64,000 nucleotides of DNA from Zhihengliuella sp. (GTDB lineage Bacteria; Actinomycetota; Actinomycetes; Actinomycetales; Micrococcaceae), in contig NZ_JAPSJL010000006.1 of NCBI RefSeq assembly GCF_031178195.1, positions 62,001 to 126,000 on the forward strand, written 5' to 3'. The translations under genes and the position numbers were made by a program. Each line of letters starts with the position of its first letter. Position 1 is the first letter of the stretch. This document shows positions 49,423-58,254 of the stretch, one piece after another. The notes beneath the pieces were generated by a model. That model ran no database searches. It saw only the letters and a program-made list of their open reading frames with translations, and had not been told where the DNA came from.

Positions 49423-50021
49423 ATCCAGCCGTTCTCCCAGGCCAGACGCGCCGCCTCGTGCCGGGTGTCGACGCCGAGCTTGGCGAGGATGGAGGACACG
49501 TAGTTCCGGACGGTGCCCTCCGCCAGATGCAGCTCCCGGGCGATGGCCGCGATGCGCGCACCCTCCCGCCCGACGCGCAGCACGTCGAGCTCGCGGTCGC
49601 TGAGCGGGCATTTCTCTCCGCTGAGCGCGCTGGCCGCGATCTCCGGGTCCACGTACCGCTTCCCCGCCGCGAGGTCGCGGATGACCCGCGCGAGCTCCTC
49701 GGCCGGCATGGACTTGGGTGCGAACCCGTTGACGCCCTCGTGCAGCGCGCGACGGAGCACGCCCGGACGGGCGTGCCGGGTGACGATCAGGGTCCGCGCG
49801 GGGACGCGCCGGCGGATGGCGGCCGCCGCGACGATCCCGTCGCTCGGCGGCATCTCCAGGTCCAGCACGCAGACGTCGGGCCGGTGCTCGACGGCGAGTT
49901 CGACGGCGGCCTGCGCGTCCCCGGTGCTGGCCACCACCTCGAGATCGTCCTCGAGCCCGAGGAGCGCCACGAGGGCCCCGCGGATCAGGTCCTCGTCGTC
50001 GGCGACGAGCACGCGGATCAT
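49419..50021 (-). CDS. LuxR/NarL-family response regulator
   Basis: MIRVLVADDEDLIRGALVALLGLEDDLEVVASTGDAQAAVELAVEHRPDVCVLDLEMPPSDG; C-terminal EGARIAAIARELHLAEGTVRNYVSSILAKLG. Confidence 0.94.
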   Translation of the reverse strand: MIRVLVADDEDLIRGALVALLGLEDDLEVVASTGDAQAAVELAVEHRPDVCVLDLEMPPSDGIVAAAAIRRRVPARTLIVTRHARPGVLRRALHEGVNGFAPKSMPAEELARVIRDLAAGKRYVDPEIAASALSGEKCPLSDRELDVLRVGREGARIAAIARELHLAEGTVRNYVSSILAKLGVDTRHEAARLAWENGWI

Positions 50022-51328
50022 GCCTGCACCCCGCGCGCAGGCTCGCTCGGTGCGCCCGCCGCGACGGTGGCCTCCGGACCCGGAACCGGGGTGACCGGAA
50101 CCGTGGCGCGCACCACGAACTCCCCGTCACGGAGGCCGGCCTCGAAGCGGCCGCCTGCCTGCTCGATCCGGTCCCGCAGGCCCAGCAGGCCGGACGGGCC
50201 CACCCCCGCCGGTGCCTCCCCGCCGGGAGCCGTCGCGGGGGCGACGCCGTCGTTCCGGACCGTCAGCGTCACCGCCTGGGGTCCCTCCTCGAGCCTCAGC
50301 TCGGCACGCGTCGCCTGGGCGTGGCGGAGGATGTTCGTCGACGCCTCACGGATCACCCAGCCGAGCGCCTCCCGCGGCGTGCCGGCCAGCTCACGGCCCC
50401 ACCCCTGCACCCGGCAGTCGATCCCGGCGGCCCGCAGGACGTCGGCCGCGTTCTCCAGCTCCGTGGCGAAACCGACCCTGCGCAGGCCGCTGACCACGGC
50501 GCGGGTCTCCCCCATGGCCTCGGCCGCCGCGAGGCGCACCTTCCCGATCTGCTCGAGCGCCCCGGCCGGGTCGCGTTCGACGAGCCGCTCGGCCAGTTCG
50601 GCCTGCAGCGCGATGACCTGCAGGTGATGCCCCTGGATGTCGTGGAGGTCCGCGGCGATGCGCAGCCGCTCGCGGGCCACGGCCAGCTCGCGTTCGGCAG
50701 CGCGGCCCCGTTGGAGGCGGACGATGGCGTCCCACCACCACACGGACCCCAGCACGATCGGCGGGATCAGTGCGCCGTAGACCAGCACCACGACCGGTCC
50801 CGCACCGCCGCCGGAGTCGTCCCCGGTCATCCAGGGGGCGTCCGGGTGCAGGATCCGGAAGACGACGGCGATGGCCGCCACGAGCGCCGTGCCGGCCCAG
50901 AACAGCCGCCAACGGGCGGGCCGGGCCACCAGGCAGGCGATGTGGGACACCGCCAGCCACAGGGGCAGCAGCGGGGCCAGCCCGGCCTCCGGGGTGGCCC
51001 AGCTGCTCAGAGCCAGCAGGAGCGGGGCGAGGCCGACCGTGCCGGCCACCCGCCAGGCGGCAGGGCCCTCGTCCGGCCACCCGTTGCGGAACTGGAGCGA
51101 AGTCAGGACCGCGGCGAGGGCGGACGCGCTCAACAGCGCCAGCTGGACCATGCCGAAGACCCGCGCGGCGGTGCCGCCGCCGAGTGCCTCGTTGCCGCGG
51201 ACCAGCTCGCCGAACGCCATCGTGTACATCACGGCGTAGAGGAAGACCAGGGAAGCCCACGTCCACCACCAGAAGGCGTTCATGGCACGGTGCGAGTTCC
51301 GCTCGTGGACGGTACGGGGCAGGCTCAT
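50018..51328 (-). CDS. Sensor histidine kinase (HisKA_3 type)
   Basis: ERLRIAADLHDIQGHHLQVIALQAELAERL and REASTNILRHAQATRAELRL; ATGA overlap with response regulator. Confidence 0.92.
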   Translation of the reverse strand: MSLPRTVHERNSHRAMNAFWWWTWASLVFLYAVMYTMAFGELVRGNEALGGGTAARVFGMVQLALLSASALAAVLTSLQFRNGWPDEGPAAWRVAGTVGLAPLLLALSSWATPEAGLAPLLPLWLAVSHIACLVARPARWRLFWAGTALVAAIAVVFRILHPDAPWMTGDDSGGGAGPVVVLVYGALIPPIVLGSVWWWDAIVRLQRGRAAERELAVARERLRIAADLHDIQGHHLQVIALQAELAERLVERDPAGALEQIGKVRLAAAEAMGETRAVVSGLRRVGFATELENAADVLRAAGIDCRVQGWGRELAGTPREALGWVIREASTNILRHAQATRAELRLEEGPQAVTLTVRNDGVAPATAPGGEAPAGVGPSGLLGLRDRIEQAGGRFEAGLRDGEFVVRATVPVTPVPGPEATVAAGAPSEPARGVQA

Positions 51329-51346
51329 GGCACCAGCGTAGGACAG

Positions 51347-51358
51347 TGACATTTGTCA
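51347..51358. promoter_or_regulatory. Candidate operator TGACA-TT-TGTCA upstream of the histidine kinase gene
   Basis: Inverted repeat just upstream of a TACGCT -10-like box (51335-51340, minus) placed 6 nt before the kinase ATG. Confidence 0.45.
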
Positions 51359-51517
51359 GATGCGCCGCGTGTGGGAATGCACGGGATCGCCGGCCGCCAT
51401 GGCACTGGGCGGGCCCCGCCGCCGCTGGTGGACTGGTGGTCGAACGCAGAAGCGCACCGGTGGCACGGCGGCACCCGCCGCGCACCGTACGGCTCCACCC
51501 GACCCGAGGAGAACACC

Positions 51518-52000
51518 ATGGACGTCATCAACTGGCTGCAGGACCTGGCCACCCCGCTCCCCGCCCTGCTGCAGGCGCTCGTCATCGCCCTCGCCGGGGC
51601 GATCCCGTTCGTGGAGTCCTACTTCGGGTCCGTGATCGGCGTTGTGGTCGGGCTGCCCGTGTGGGCCGCGGTGCTGGCCGCCGTCGTGGGGAACTGGCTC
51701 TGCATGTTCCTGCTGGTCACCCTGGGCGCGGGCATCCAGCGTCGCCTGGCCGAGCGGTCCCGCCGCGAGCCGTCGCGGGGTCAGCAGCGCTTCCTCCGGA
51801 TGTTCAACCGCTTCGGCGTTCCGGGTGTGAGCCTGCTCGGGCAGTGGGTGCTGCCCAGCCAGATCACCTCGATGCTCATGGTCGGCATCGGTGCTTCCAA
51901 GGACCAGGTGATCCTCTGGCAGAGCATCTCGATCGTCCTCTGGGGCGCCGCGTTCGGAACGCTGGCGGTGCTCGGCCTGACGGCCCTCACCTCGATCTGA
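51518..52000 (+). CDS. Small multi-drug export family membrane protein
   Basis: ALAGAIPFVESYFGSVIGVVVGLPVWAAVLAAVVGNWLCMFLLV. Confidence 0.8.
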   Translation: MDVINWLQDLATPLPALLQALVIALAGAIPFVESYFGSVIGVVVGLPVWAAVLAAVVGNWLCMFLLVTLGAGIQRRLAERSRREPSRGQQRFLRMFNRFGVPGVSLLGQWVLPSQITSMLMVGIGASKDQVILWQSISIVLWGAAFGTLAVLGLTALTSI

Positions 52001-52095
52001 CGGGCCGCGCCCTCCCGGCAGCGCCGAGCCTCCTCGAGGTAAGGCCGCCCGGAGCGGCACGCGGCGGCGCAGGCGGCTCGGCCTGTTCGGGCGGC

Positions 52096-53289
52096 TCAGG
52101 CGGCCTTGCAGGCCCCGCTGGAGACGCGGTCGCCGTAGTCGTCGGCGGCCGCGACGACCGGCTGCACCTCCTCGAGCGCGAGCGCGTAACCGACGTCGTC
52201 GGCCCCGACGGCCTTCGCGAAGACGACGCCGACCAGGCGCCCCTGGTCGTCGACGAGCGGCCCGCCGGAGTTCCCCTGCTCGATCGCCGCGCCGAGCTGG
52301 TAGATGCTCAGCGGGGCGGGCTCGCCGCCGTAGATGTCCTGGACCGCCACGGAGCGCAGCGACTGGACGGTGGCGCTCAGCGCACGGAACGGTCCGCCGG
52401 CCGGGTGGCCCATGAAGACGGCCGGGTCGCCGGTCGCCAGATCCTCGCCGACGGGGATCGGCTGCAGGTCCAGCCCGTCGACGTCGAGGACCGCGAGGTC
52501 GCGATCGGGGTCGAAGTGCGTCACGGTCGCCGGCAGCGCCCGCCCATCGCGGGTGGTGACCACGGGCTCGGTCACGCCGGCCACCACGTGGGCGTTGGTC
52601 AGGATACGGTCCTCGGCGATGGCGAAGCCGCTGCCGGTCTGGTTCACACCGCACTCGAACGCCGTGCCGGAGACCCGGACGACGGCGTCGGACGCCGCCT
52701 CGATGCCCGGCCCGGCCGGAGGCTCCTCCGCATCCGGGGCGGGCGCCACGTCGGTGGGCGCGAACGGCTCGATCAGCTCCGGGAGCGTCTCGTCCATGAC
52801 GATCGACCGGGCGTTCGCGAGGCCCTCCTCGATCGGTTCGGGGGTGTAGTGCCGGATGGTGCCGATGACCTTGGAGTTGGCGAGCGCCTGGGAGACCGTC
52901 GGGATGCCCATGGCGGCGGCGGAGAAGGACAGGGCGTAGATCACCAGCGCGGCCACCACGGTATTGGCCACGGCCCCGATCAGGCGGTCGAAGGACTTCA
53001 GCGCGGGCAGGTTCAGCCAGAGGCGGATTCGCGCGCCGATCGCCGTACCGATAGCTTGACCGATGATGATCAACACGACGACGACCGCGACCATCCAGAA
53101 CAGCCGCCACCCGGCGGCGGGGACCCAGTCGGAGACGATCGGCACGGCGTAGAACGCCGCGACGGCACCGGCGATCAGCCCGACGATGCGCCCCAGGGTC
53201 ACGAAGAAGCCCTGGCGCCACCCGGACACGAGGAAGCCCACGAGGATGATCGCGAGAATGACGTCGAGCCAGCTGAATCCCAATAGCAT
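52096..53289 (-). CDS. MarP-like serine protease (CvpA membrane domain plus trypsin-like domain)
   Basis: N-terminal 4-TM CvpA-like region; protease motifs ILTNAHVVAG (His), RDLAVLDVDG (Asp), AAIEQGNSGGPLVDDQG (Ser). Confidence 0.93.
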   Translation of the reverse strand: MLLGFSWLDVILAIILVGFLVSGWRQGFFVTLGRIVGLIAGAVAAFYAVPIVSDWVPAAGWRLFWMVAVVVVLIIIGQAIGTAIGARIRLWLNLPALKSFDRLIGAVANTVVAALVIYALSFSAAAMGIPTVSQALANSKVIGTIRHYTPEPIEEGLANARSIVMDETLPELIEPFAPTDVAPAPDAEEPPAGPGIEAASDAVVRVSGTAFECGVNQTGSGFAIAEDRILTNAHVVAGVTEPVVTTRDGRALPATVTHFDPDRDLAVLDVDGLDLQPIPVGEDLATGDPAVFMGHPAGGPFRALSATVQSLRSVAVQDIYGGEPAPLSIYQLGAAIEQGNSGGPLVDDQGRLVGVVFAKAVGADDVGYALALEEVQPVVAAADDYGDRVSSGACKAA

Positions 53290-53361
53290 TGCCAGTGATT
53301 CTACGTCGACCGGCCGTGCCCGCCACGGGTGCGCCTCGACGGTGAAAACCTAAGTCATCCC

Positions 53362-53377
53362 TGTGGAAGGTGTCACA
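53362..53377. promoter_or_regulatory. Candidate Crp/GlxR binding site upstream of crp-like gene
   Basis: TGTGG-AAGGTG-TCACA; one mismatch to TGTGA-N6-TCACA, between divergent protease and crp-like genes. Confidence 0.55.
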
Positions 53378-53435
53378 GGGGCGACCGGTACGGCAGAATG
53401 AAGCAGAGCGCTATCAAACTTGGACAGGAGAATTC

Positions 53436-54113
53436 ATGGATATCGAGGTACTTCGCCGCGCACCGCTCTTCCAGACGCTGGGCGATGACGTCTTCGCCGC
53501 ACTGACGGAGGAGCTGACCGAGGTCGACCTCTCGCGCGGCGCTTCTGTCTTCCGCGAGGGCGACCAGGGCGACCAGCTCTACTTCATCGTCTCGGGCAAG
53601 ATCAAGCTGGGCCGCACGGCTCCGGACGGCCGCGAGAACCTGCTCGCCGTCCTGGGTCCGGGCGAGCTGTTCGGCGAGATGGCGCTCTTCGACCCGAGCC
53701 CGCGCAACGCCACCGCCACCGCGGTGTCCGAGACGCGCCTGGCCGGTCTGCGGCACGAGAACCTGCGCAAGGTCATCGAGACCTCGCCCGAGGTCTCCGT
53801 GCAGCTGCTCCAGGCCCTGGCCCGTCGCCTGCGCCGCACCAACGAGTCCCTGGCGGACCTGGTCTTCTCGGACGTCCCCGGCCGCGTGGCCAAGGCGCTC
53901 CTGGATCTGGCCGACCGCTTCGGCCGCCCGGCGACGGACGGCATCCTGGTAGCCCACGAGCTCACCCAGGAGGAGCTGGCCCAGCTGGTCGGCGCCTCGC
54001 GCGAGACCGTCAACAAGGCGCTGGCCGAGTTCGTCCAGCGCGGCTGGCTGCGCCTCGAGGCGCGCGCCGTCGTGATCCTCGACATCCAGCGCCTCCGCCA
54101 GCGCTCCCGCTAG
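53436..54113 (+). CDS. Crp/Fnr family transcriptional regulator (GlxR-like)
   Basis: MDIEVLRRAPLFQTLGDDVFAALTEELTEVDLSRGASVFREGDQGDQLYFIVSGKIKLGR...; HTH ELTQEELAQLVGASRETVNKALAEFVQRGWLRLEARAVVI. Confidence 0.95.
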   Translation: MDIEVLRRAPLFQTLGDDVFAALTEELTEVDLSRGASVFREGDQGDQLYFIVSGKIKLGRTAPDGRENLLAVLGPGELFGEMALFDPSPRNATATAVSETRLAGLRHENLRKVIETSPEVSVQLLQALARRLRRTNESLADLVFSDVPGRVAKALLDLADRFGRPATDGILVAHELTQEELAQLVGASRETVNKALAEFVQRGWLRLEARAVVILDIQRLRQRSR

Positions 54114-54147
54114 AACGCGGCACCGGCCCCGCGCCGGAGTCCCGCGC

Positions 54148-54199
54148 AGTACGACGTCGGCCGCCCCACCATCCGTGGTGGGGCGGCCGACGTCGTACT
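54148..54199. terminator. Bidirectional terminator hairpin, 24-bp perfect stem
   Basis: agtacgacgtcggccgccccacca-tccg-tggtggggcggccgacgtcgtact between convergent crp-like and NUDIX genes. Confidence 0.85.
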
Positions 54200-54233
54200 C
54201 GGGGAGATCCACCGGGGGAGCCCCCGGTCCGGC

Positions 54234-55163
54234 CTACCGCGAGCGGAAGCAGGTCCCGCCCTCGCTGGCCCCCGAGACGTGCACCTCGAGGCAGAAGCCG
54301 CCGTCGACCTCGCGCAGCTGCGGGTGGTAGGTCTTCGGCTCGCGCGGGTGCGCCAGGTAGGCGACCGTGCCGCGCGTGGTGGCGATCTTCTCGAGGATCG
54401 CCTCGACGGCGGGGACGGTCAGCTCGCTGAAGGTGCGGCCGACGGTCTCGGGGTGCCCGATCCGGTCGCCCAGTGCCGTGCCGGCCCGCTCGTCGAGGAC
54501 CTGCCGCGCCGGCAGCCACTCGGCCCAGGTCCCCTTGCCGTCGAGCAGGGCAGCCCGCTGCCGGACCGGCATCGCCGCGGCGAAGTACCAGGTGTCGAAC
54601 CGGCGGAGGGCGAAGTCCGGGCTGATCCAGCGCGCCAGCGGCCGCAGCAGGTCGGTGCGCAGCCCGAGGCCGCGGCCGGCGAGCATCGCTGTGAAGGACA
54701 GGTCCTGCTCGGCCACCGCTCGGCGCTGCTCCATCCACTCGCCGGTGGAGCAGTCCTCCACGATGGACAGCGGATCCGAGCCGGCCAGGAGCACCCCGGT
54801 CTCCTCGAAGAGTTCCCGCGCCGCGCACACCACGCGACGGCGGGCGGCCACGTGGTCCAGCACGCTGAGCCGCTTGGCCCAGTCGCCGACGGACGGGCCG
54901 AACCACGGGATGTCGGCGTCGCCGTCGTGCCCCTCCTCGCTGCCGCCCGGGAAGGCGACGACGCCCAGCGGGGACGTGCCCCGGCGGTAGCCCAGGTAGG
55001 TCTCCACGCCCCGGTTGCCGTCGCGGATCAGCGCCACCGACGAGGCGAACCGCACGGCGCGCGGTGCCCGCTCGCCGTGCGCGACCCAGTTCTCGGCCGC
55101 CGGGACCTGCTCGGGCGGGAGCGCGAACCGCCGGCTGGGCAGTCCGGCCGGACCGCCCGGCAC
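54234..55163 (-). CDS. NUDIX hydrolase family protein (start uncertain)
   Basis: VVAFPGGSEEGHDGDAD ... VVCAARELFEETGVLLAG; GTG start 55163 chosen because the longer ORF overlaps the upstream RidA gene. Confidence 0.85.
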   Translation of the reverse strand: MPGGPAGLPSRRFALPPEQVPAAENWVAHGERAPRAVRFASSVALIRDGNRGVETYLGYRRGTSPLGVVAFPGGSEEGHDGDADIPWFGPSVGDWAKRLSVLDHVAARRRVVCAARELFEETGVLLAGSDPLSIVEDCSTGEWMEQRRAVAEQDLSFTAMLAGRGLGLRTDLLRPLARWISPDFALRRFDTWYFAAAMPVRQRAALLDGKGTWAEWLPARQVLDERAGTALGDRIGHPETVGRTFSELTVPAVEAILEKIATTRGTVAYLAHPREPKTYHPQLREVDGGFCLEVHVSGASEGGTCFRSR

Positions 55164-55176
55164 CGGCCGGAAGCAG

Positions 55177-55653
55177 CTAGGAGAATTCGACGATGAGTTC
55201 AAGTTCAACTGGCGAGTCCAGGGGGAGAACTGCCACACCGACGGCCGACCGGGCGTGGACGCCGGCGTCGCCGAGCACCTCGCCCAGGAGCTCGGACGCG
55301 CCGTTGATGACGCCGGGCTGGCCCGTGAAGGCCGGGTCCGAGGAGACGAACCCGACGAGCTTCACCACGCGGGTGATCCGGTCGAGGTCTCCAATGGCCG
55401 ACTTCACGGCGGCCAGGGCATTCAGGACGCACGTGCCGGCGAGCTCCTTGGCCTGCTCCGGGGTGACGTTCGCCCCAACCTTTCCGGTGGCTGGGAGTTC
55501 GCCCTTAATGAAGGGCAGCTGGCCGGACGTGTACACGTACTGGCCGGTGGTGACGGCGGGCACATAGGCGGCCACCGGGGCGGCGACCTCGGGCAGCGTC
55601 AGGCCGAGCTCGGCGAGCTTCGACTCGACGGCGGACGTGGTGGTTTCAGACAC
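55177..55653 (-). CDS. RidA family protein
   Basis: From GTG 55653: VSETTTSAVESKLAELGLTLPEVAAPVAAYVPAVTTGQYVYTSGQLPFIKGELPATGKVGANVTPEQAKELAGTCVLNALAAVKS... Confidence 0.9.
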   Translation of the reverse strand: MSETTTSAVESKLAELGLTLPEVAAPVAAYVPAVTTGQYVYTSGQLPFIKGELPATGKVGANVTPEQAKELAGTCVLNALAAVKSAIGDLDRITRVVKLVGFVSSDPAFTGQPGVINGASELLGEVLGDAGVHARSAVGVAVLPLDSPVELELIVEFS

Positions 55654-55682
55654 GGTTTCTCCTAGTCTTCCCAGCTCAGAGG

Positions 55683-55838
55683 CTAGGACTTCGGACGCTT
55701 GAGGTAGGCGACATGCCCGGAGCCGTTGGGCGCCGGGGTGACGGTCACGAGCTCCCACCCCTCGGAGCCCCAGGTGTCCAGGACGTCCTTGGGCGTGTGG
55801 AGGGGCAGGGGCGTGATGGTGTATTCCCAAGTGGTCAT
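55683..55838 (-). CDS. DUF4177-like small protein
   Basis: Translation MTTWEYTITPLPLHTPKDVLDTWGSEGWELVTVTPAPNGSGHVAYLKRPKS*; 51 aa, below the ORF track cutoff. Confidence 0.85.
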   Translation of the reverse strand: MTTWEYTITPLPLHTPKDVLDTWGSEGWELVTVTPAPNGSGHVAYLKRPKS

Positions 55839-55876
55839 AGGGGAAAGCGTAGTCGCTCCCGGTTAGACTGGAAGGC

Positions 55877-58252
55877 ATGGCCGGTCGCAAATCCCCCGTA
55901 TTCGATACCGCTACCACCCTGGGCAAAATCATCGCCTTCTTCGGTGTGAGCGCGATCTGCGGCGTGCTCGCGGCGGGACTCCTGGTTCCCATCGCGTCGC
56001 TCGCCGGCTCCAGCGCCAACGCCAGCATCGAGTTCTTCGAGGAACTCCCGGCGGAGCTGAAGAAGGAGCCGCTCTCGGTCCCCTCGCGCGTCCTCGCCAA
56101 CGACGGCACCGAGCTCGCCTCGTTCTACGCGGAGAACCGCAAGCCGGTCTCGGCCGACCAGATCTCGCAGTCGATGAAGGACGCGATCATCGCCATCGAG
56201 GACTACCGGTTCTACGAGCACGGAGGCGTGGACCTGCGCGGCATGGCCCGCGCCGTCGTGTCCAACCTGACCTCCTCCAGCCAGCAGGGCGCCTCGACGC
56301 TGACCATGCAGTACGTCAACAACGTGCTCATCAACGCGGGCGTGCAGAACGGCGTGGACCGCGACGAGCTGACGATCTCCGGCACCAAGACCTACGGCGA
56401 CAAGCTGCGGGAGGCCAAGCTGGCGATCGCCGTCGAGAAGGAGATGTCCAAGGAGGAGATCCTCGAGGGCTACCTCAACCTCGTCCTCTTCTCCGGCCGG
56501 ACGTACGGCGTCGAGGCCGCCGCCCAGCGGTTCTTCTCGGTCTCCGCGGCGGATCTGTCCATCCCCCAGGCCGCGACGCTCGCCGGCATGGTGCAGATCC
56601 CCAACGTCTACAACCCGGTCAAGAACCCGGAGCTGACCGAGAAACGCCGCAACACGGTGCTCGGTGCCATGCTGCGCACCGGCAAGATCACGCAGGCGGA
56701 GTACGACGAGGCCGTCGCCACCCCGCTGGTCGACACACTCAATGCGAAGGCCTCCAACTCCGGCTGCATCGCCTCGCCATCCGCCCCGTACTTCTGCGAC
56801 TACGTCCGTCACATCATCCTCGCCGATCCGGCCTACGGCGAAACGGTAGAGGACCGCGAGCGTCTGCTAAATCGCGGCGGACTGACCATCCAGACAACTC
56901 TGGATCTGGACGCTCAGGAAAAGGCGACGAAGGCCGCCCGCGAGACGATCCCCGCCGACGATGCATCCAATATGGGTACGGCACTCGTGTCCGTGGAGCC
57001 CGGCACGGGCAAGGTCCTCGCCATGGCGCAGAACAAGACGTACGGGCCGCAGGAAGGTTCCGAGTACACCACATACAACTTCTCCGTCGATCGCGCACAC
57101 GGAGGCACCCAGAACGGGTTCCAGGGCGGATCGACCATGAAGCCCTTCACCGCCATCGCCTGGCTCCAGTCCGGCCGGAACATGTGGGACCGGATCGATG
57201 CACGTCGCGATTCCTATCCGGCCAGCTATAAATGGAAAGCATCCTGCCTTTCGCGGGGCTACGCAGTCGCAGAAGGCGGATGGAAAGTCAACAACGCCTC
57301 GCAGGGATTCAAGCGCCGGATGACGGTCGACGACGGCCTCTACTGGTCCGTCAACACCGCCACGGCAGCGGAGGCCGCCAAGGTCGACCTGTGCGACATC
57401 TCCGAGGCAGCAGCGGCGGTCGGCATCGTGGACCAGACGAATCGCGACAAGGAGACCGGCCAGGCGCAGCCGATCAACCCGGCGAATCCCTCGTTCATCA
57501 TTGGCTCGGCCGGCGTGACGCCGCTGTCCATGGCGGCCGGCTTCGCGGCCTTCGCCAACAACGGTGAGTACTGTGCACCTCGCGCGCTGGTCAGCGTGAC
57601 CGACGCCGACGGGAACTCCTACCCGGTGCCCGCGCAGGACTGCGAGCAGGCGCTCGATCCCAAGATCATCCGCAACCTCAACGGGACGTTGTCAAAGATT
57701 GCTGACCGTCGCGTCGACCGCGAAGACAAAATCACGAAACCCATTGCGGGCAAGACCGGCACGAACGACAACGCCTCCTCCACCTGGTTCGTCGGCTACA
57801 CGACCGGCATCGCCACGGCCTCGTGGGTCGGACGGTACACCGATAGTTCGGCGATCGACGGCGAAGTCATCAACGGCAAGCGCTACGACTTCCTCGACCC
57901 GAACCGCCCGTACGACTCCTCGACGCTGGCATCGCCGATGTGGTTGGAGTACATGCACCAGGTCGTTCCGAACTATCCCGCCGAATCGTTCGGACGGCCG
58001 GAGTCGAAGCCGTCATCCAAGGACGACGACGACTCCGACCGCGACTCGAACAGCAACTCGAGGGATGACTCCGAGGACGACTCCGAGCAGTCCTCGCAGG
58101 AGTCGAATGAGTCCGGCGACTCGAACGAAGAGTCGGACGACGCCACCGAGAAATCCGGCGACTCCGAGGAGAGCTCGGCCCGCGGCAACGGCCGTGGGAA
58201 CGGCGGAGGCAATGGCAACGGCAACGGCAACGGCAACGGAGGGAACGGCTAG
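55877..58252 (+). CDS. Bifunctional penicillin-binding protein (transglycosylase/transpeptidase)
   Basis: IAIEDYRFYEHGGVDLRGMARAVVSN, GASTLTMQYVNN, FQGGSTMKPFTAIAWL, SVN, GKTGTNDNASSTWFVGYT; low-complexity acidic/Ser then Gly-Asn C-terminus. Confidence 0.96.
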   Translation: MAGRKSPVFDTATTLGKIIAFFGVSAICGVLAAGLLVPIASLAGSSANASIEFFEELPAELKKEPLSVPSRVLANDGTELASFYAENRKPVSADQISQSMKDAIIAIEDYRFYEHGGVDLRGMARAVVSNLTSSSQQGASTLTMQYVNNVLINAGVQNGVDRDELTISGTKTYGDKLREAKLAIAVEKEMSKEEILEGYLNLVLFSGRTYGVEAAAQRFFSVSAADLSIPQAATLAGMVQIPNVYNPVKNPELTEKRRNTVLGAMLRTGKITQAEYDEAVATPLVDTLNAKASNSGCIASPSAPYFCDYVRHIILADPAYGETVEDRERLLNRGGLTIQTTLDLDAQEKATKAARETIPADDASNMGTALVSVEPGTGKVLAMAQNKTYGPQEGSEYTTYNFSVDRAHGGTQNGFQGGSTMKPFTAIAWLQSGRNMWDRIDARRDSYPASYKWKASCLSRGYAVAEGGWKVNNASQGFKRRMTVDDGLYWSVNTATAAEAAKVDLCDISEAAAAVGIVDQTNRDKETGQAQPINPANPSFIIGSAGVTPLSMAAGFAAFANNGEYCAPRALVSVTDADGNSYPVPAQDCEQALDPKIIRNLNGTLSKIADRRVDREDKITKPIAGKTGTNDNASSTWFVGYTTGIATASWVGRYTDSSAIDGEVINGKRYDFLDPNRPYDSSTLASPMWLEYMHQVVPNYPAESFGRPESKPSSKDDDDSDRDSNSNSRDDSEDDSEQSSQESNESGDSNEESDDATEKSGDSEESSARGNGRGNGGGNGNGNGNGNGGNG

Positions 58253-58254
58253 GC

